DNA of 64,000 nucleotides. Source: Janthinobacterium sp. GW456P (GTDB taxonomy: Bacteria; Pseudomonadota; Gammaproteobacteria; Burkholderiales; Burkholderiaceae_D). The stretch is taken from assembly GCF_002127655.1 (NCBI RefSeq), contig NZ_NEHB01000003.1, forward strand, positions 1 to 64,000, read 5' to 3'. A model generated the notes under the pieces. It ran no database searches. It saw nothing but the letters and a program-made list of their open reading frames with translations, and was not told the DNA's origin. The position numbers and the translations under genes are program-made. Of the stretch, positions 61,866-64,000 are shown piece by piece; position 1 is the first letter of the stretch; every line of letters begins with the position of its first letter.

Positions 61866-63218
61866 TTACTGCTTGCGCGGCAAGACGATGGCCTGTCCGC
61901 CTTGTTTCAGCACGGCGCCGGCGATCTTGCCCGCCGCATCGCGCGTAAACGCCAGTTCCGCCTCGATGGCGCGGAAGAAGAACGCGTCCCTGGCGCTGGC
62001 GAACAAGGGCGCCGAGCCGAGGCCCGTGCCGGCCGCTTCCAGGCCGTTTTTGCCCAGGCTCACCGTCAAGGTGAAATCCTTGTCCAATGGGTACTCGCCC
62101 ACGTAGTCGGCCAGTGCCGCGCGTGGCAGCACGATGGCGGTCTGCGGCTTTTTCAGCGGCGGCAAGGGCGTGCCGGGCAGCAGGGTGGACAAGCCCAGCG
62201 CATCGACGTCGCGCGCCGTATTCGTCAGCACCACCACGCCCCGCTTGCCGTCCGTGGTGAACGCCGCGTAGCTGGCGTAGCCGCCCGTCTGGCCGCTGTG
62301 CCAGGCGTAGCTGCGTCCCTGTTGCTGCTCCAGCAGCCAGGCCAGGCCGATGGAGGTATCGCTTTTCGCTGCCACCGGACGCTGCGGTTTTATCGCCAGC
62401 GCAAAGGGACGCAGCGGCTTGAACATGTACGCTTGCAGATAGGAAATCATGTCGCGCGCGCTCGAATACACGCCGCCGGCCGGCGCTACCACGTTCAAAT
62501 CCCACGCTGGCGTGGGCTCGCCCGACAGCACATGGCCGGGCGCCAGGCGCGCCAGCATGCCGTGCGAGGGATGGTTCGAGGTCGAGCGCATGCCCAGCGG
62601 CACGGCGATGCGCTGTTGCAGCAGCGCTTCATAGCTGACGCCCGCCTGCGTGGACAGGGCCGTGCCCAGCACGGCATAACCGATGTTCGAGTAGTCAAAG
62701 CTCGTGCCCGGCTCGCGGGGCAGATGGTAGGCGGCGAGAAACTGCCGCTGTTTCGCTTCCGTGTAATCCGCATACGGATTGGCCGGGTCCTTGGGGACGA
62801 AATTGTCGGGCAGGCGCGGCAGCGAGGAATAGTGCGTGGCCAGGTCGAGCAGGCTGATCGTCTTGCCGTCGAAGGCCGGCACCGCATAGCCGGGCAATAA
62901 TGCCGCCACCGGCCCGTCGAGCTTGACCTTCCCTTCGACGACGGCGTCGGCCAGCAGCAAGGCCGTCATGGTCTTGGTGACGGAACCGATCTGGTAGACG
63001 GTATCGGCGCCCGGCTTGGCGTTCTTGCCGGCATGCGCACTGCCGAAGCCGTAGACGGCGCTGTCCTTGCCGTCGATCACGGCGATGACGATGCTCGAAT
63101 GCAGGCCCGTGCGCGTGAGTTCTTCCGCGCGCTGGCGCACGGCATCGTCCAGCACGGGGGCGGCCAGCGCGGCGGTGCCGAGCAGGCAAAGGGGGAGGAG
63201 GGCGAATGTGGGTGTCAT
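61866..63218 (-). CDS. Serine hydrolase, class C beta-lactamase/PBP-like family
   Basis: A 450-residue secreted protein; signal peptide ends near ALAAPV (residue 20). SxxK is in IGSVTKTMTA, YxN in DYSNIGYAV, and the KTG box is replaced by HSGQTGG. A C-terminal domain (about residues 340-450) of the DUF3471 or lipocalin-like kind follows. The replaced third box and the extra domain point to a peptidase or esterase rather than a true AmpC. Start at 63218 has AAGG upstream. No ampR-like regulator is adjacent. Confidence 0.88.
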   Translation of the reverse strand: MTPTFALLPLCLLGTAALAAPVLDDAVRQRAEELTRTGLHSSIVIAVIDGKDSAVYGFGSAHAGKNAKPGADTVYQIGSVTKTMTALLLADAVVEGKVKLDGPVAALLPGYAVPAFDGKTISLLDLATHYSSLPRLPDNFVPKDPANPYADYTEAKQRQFLAAYHLPREPGTSFDYSNIGYAVLGTALSTQAGVSYEALLQQRIAVPLGMRSTSNHPSHGMLARLAPGHVLSGEPTPAWDLNVVAPAGGVYSSARDMISYLQAYMFKPLRPFALAIKPQRPVAAKSDTSIGLAWLLEQQQGRSYAWHSGQTGGYASYAAFTTDGKRGVVVLTNTARDVDALGLSTLLPGTPLPPLKKPQTAIVLPRAALADYVGEYPLDKDFTLTVSLGKNGLEAAGTGLGSAPLFASARDAFFFRAIEAELAFTRDAAGKIAGAVLKQGGQAIVLPRKQ

Positions 63219-63321
63219 GGGAAACCTTGTCCAGGGTGGGCCAGATGCACGCCGGCCCCTGGTTCGGGTGACTGGCATGCCTGGCCAAGGATACGGCGCG
63301 CACATGAAGGCTGCCTGAGTT

Positions 63322-64000
63322 TTATGTCACTTTTGCCGATATGGCAAGGCCTGCGCTTGCCCCCTGTTCAGCCATCGGCGCCATCAGCATGCCTGCCAGC
63401 TGCGCGCGCATATCGTAGGACATGCCTTGCAGCAATTCACCGCGCCGGCGCGCATCGGCGCGCTTTTTCGATGGCACCTGGGCCAGATCGGGCATCCGGT
63501 AGGCCATGCAGGGCAAGTGATAATTACCGTCGCGCATGCGCAAGGCATGCAGTTCCTGCCACGCCTGGTCGTAGTCGGCGGCGATATGGCGCCGCCGGCG
63601 CGCATTCAGGGCGATGCGGTTGTCGTTGCTGATCAAGAACAGGTTGGTGCAGGCGAAAAAATCGCCAAAATCGCGCAAGACGGTCACCATCAGGTTTTTC
63701 GGACGGCAACCGTGCAGCGCCCGCGTGGCGTCCTTGACGGCCAGCTTGCCCGCCTCCGAGCGCAAGCCTTGCAGCGCGCCCAGCTGCAGCGAGACGCCAT
63801 CGGCGCGCGGCACGAACAGAAAGCTGGCCAGGTACAGGGGCAGGCCGTCGCGCGTCAGGCGCAGGCACAGTTCGCCTTCGCGGTAGCTGTCGTGGATGGC
63901 CGTCAGCTGCAGACGGTACTGCGCCCCGTCCTTGCCGTCGAACGCGGCCAGCACCACAGGCTGGCGCGCGGCCCGCTCGACCAGTAATCGCGCGCCCGCT
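63322..64000 (-). CDS. VirK/YbjX family protein (DUF535), 5' end outside the window
   Basis: At least 226 residues are present and the reading frame is open to the right edge, so the start is not visible. AIHDSYREGELCLRL, KDATRALHGCRPKNLMVTVLRD, LFLISNDNRIALNARRRRHIAADYDQAWQEL (in parts) are DUF535 hallmarks. VirK/YbjX proteins are linked to envelope and outer-membrane stress in enterobacteria, but no biochemical activity is known. The protein ends near a serine-hydrolase gene on the same strand, 103 bases away. Confidence 0.85.
   Translation of the reverse strand, partial: AGARLLVERAARQPVVLAAFDGKDGAQYRLQLTAIHDSYREGELCLRLTRDGLPLYLASFLFVPRADGVSLQLGALQGLRSEAGKLAVKDATRALHGCRPKNLMVTVLRDFGDFFACTNLFLISNDNRIALNARRRRHIAADYDQAWQELHALRMRDGNYHLPCMAYRMPDLAQVPSKKRADARRRGELLQGMSYDMRAQLAGMLMAPMAEQGASAGLAISAKVT

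Noticed and set aside
61866-63218. True AmpC beta-lactamase
   Set aside because: The KTG box is replaced by HSG and a C-terminal extra domain is present, which fits the wider serine hydrolase family better.
1-64000. CRISPR arrays, tRNA or rRNA genes, insertion sequences, prophage
   Set aside because: No regularly spaced repeats, no cloverleaf or rRNA core sequence, and no transposase, integrase or phage structural protein was recognised on either strand.

Overview
The window is GC-rich, densely coded DNA from a Gram-negative bacterium. The combination of an exosortase A (XrtA/EpsH) exopolysaccharide locus, the proteasome-related Anbu (BPH) cluster, a CSS-EAL phosphodiesterase and a COG0523 metal-GTPase operon is best matched by a beta-proteobacterium of the Oxalobacteraceae (Janthinobacterium/Duganella/Massilia type). 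That placement is an inference from gene families, not from a marker gene. No rRNA, tRNA, CRISPR array, insertion sequence or phage gene was found, and no gene-free stretch exceeds 300 bases.

Bases 1-25748 are an XrtA/PEP-CTERM exopolysaccharide locus. A compact minus-strand operon runs from 15127 to the left edge: chain-length protein, BY-type kinase, outer-membrane barrel, UDP-GlcNAc 2-epimerase, polysaccharide deacetylase, FemAB-like transferase, glycosyltransferase, exosortase A fused to EpsI, glycosyltransferase, asparagine-synthetase-like amidotransferase and two more glycosyltransferases. Many junctions are 4-base ATGA overlaps. Divergent from it are the export lipoprotein EpsE and a FeeM/LuxI-like acyltransferase. 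A second minus-strand group holds the TPR lipoprotein PrsT, an O-antigen ligase-like polymerase and a trypsin-like protease. A plus-strand pair (tviB- and tviC-like) makes acidic amino sugars. No PEP-CTERM substrate protein is encoded in the window.

Bases 25820-38227 hold the SpoVR/DUF444/PrkA stress operon, facing a Nal1-like protease and a small protein that repeats the protease's N-terminal domain. Next come a catalase, a Sel1-repeat lipoprotein, a CpdB-like nucleotidase lipoprotein and a secreted TIM-barrel protein of visibly lower GC.

Bases 38390-42516 look like a zinc-response module: a perfect 19-base palindrome on a TATAAT box, two COG0523 GTPases, a NiCoT-type permease, a GNAT enzyme and a convergent Zur-like Fur-family regulator. 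Bases 42619-49551 are the Anbu cluster (circularly permuted ATP-grasp, alpha-E, transglutaminase, Anbu), flanked by an RsbRD-type histidine kinase and an alpha/beta hydrolase with an unusual helical N-terminus.

The right end (49635-64000) is mixed: an amidase-like secreted protein, a TonB siderophore receptor under a Fur box, a short TonB-like membrane protein, a REP-like repeat, a 2-hydroxyacid dehydrogenase, an LtrA protein, a GNAT/XRE-cupin pair and a LysR/MFS pair (each pair with a clear operator palindrome), a CSS-EAL phosphodiesterase with a coupled 117-residue unknown, a serine hydrolase and a partial VirK/YbjX (DUF535) gene.
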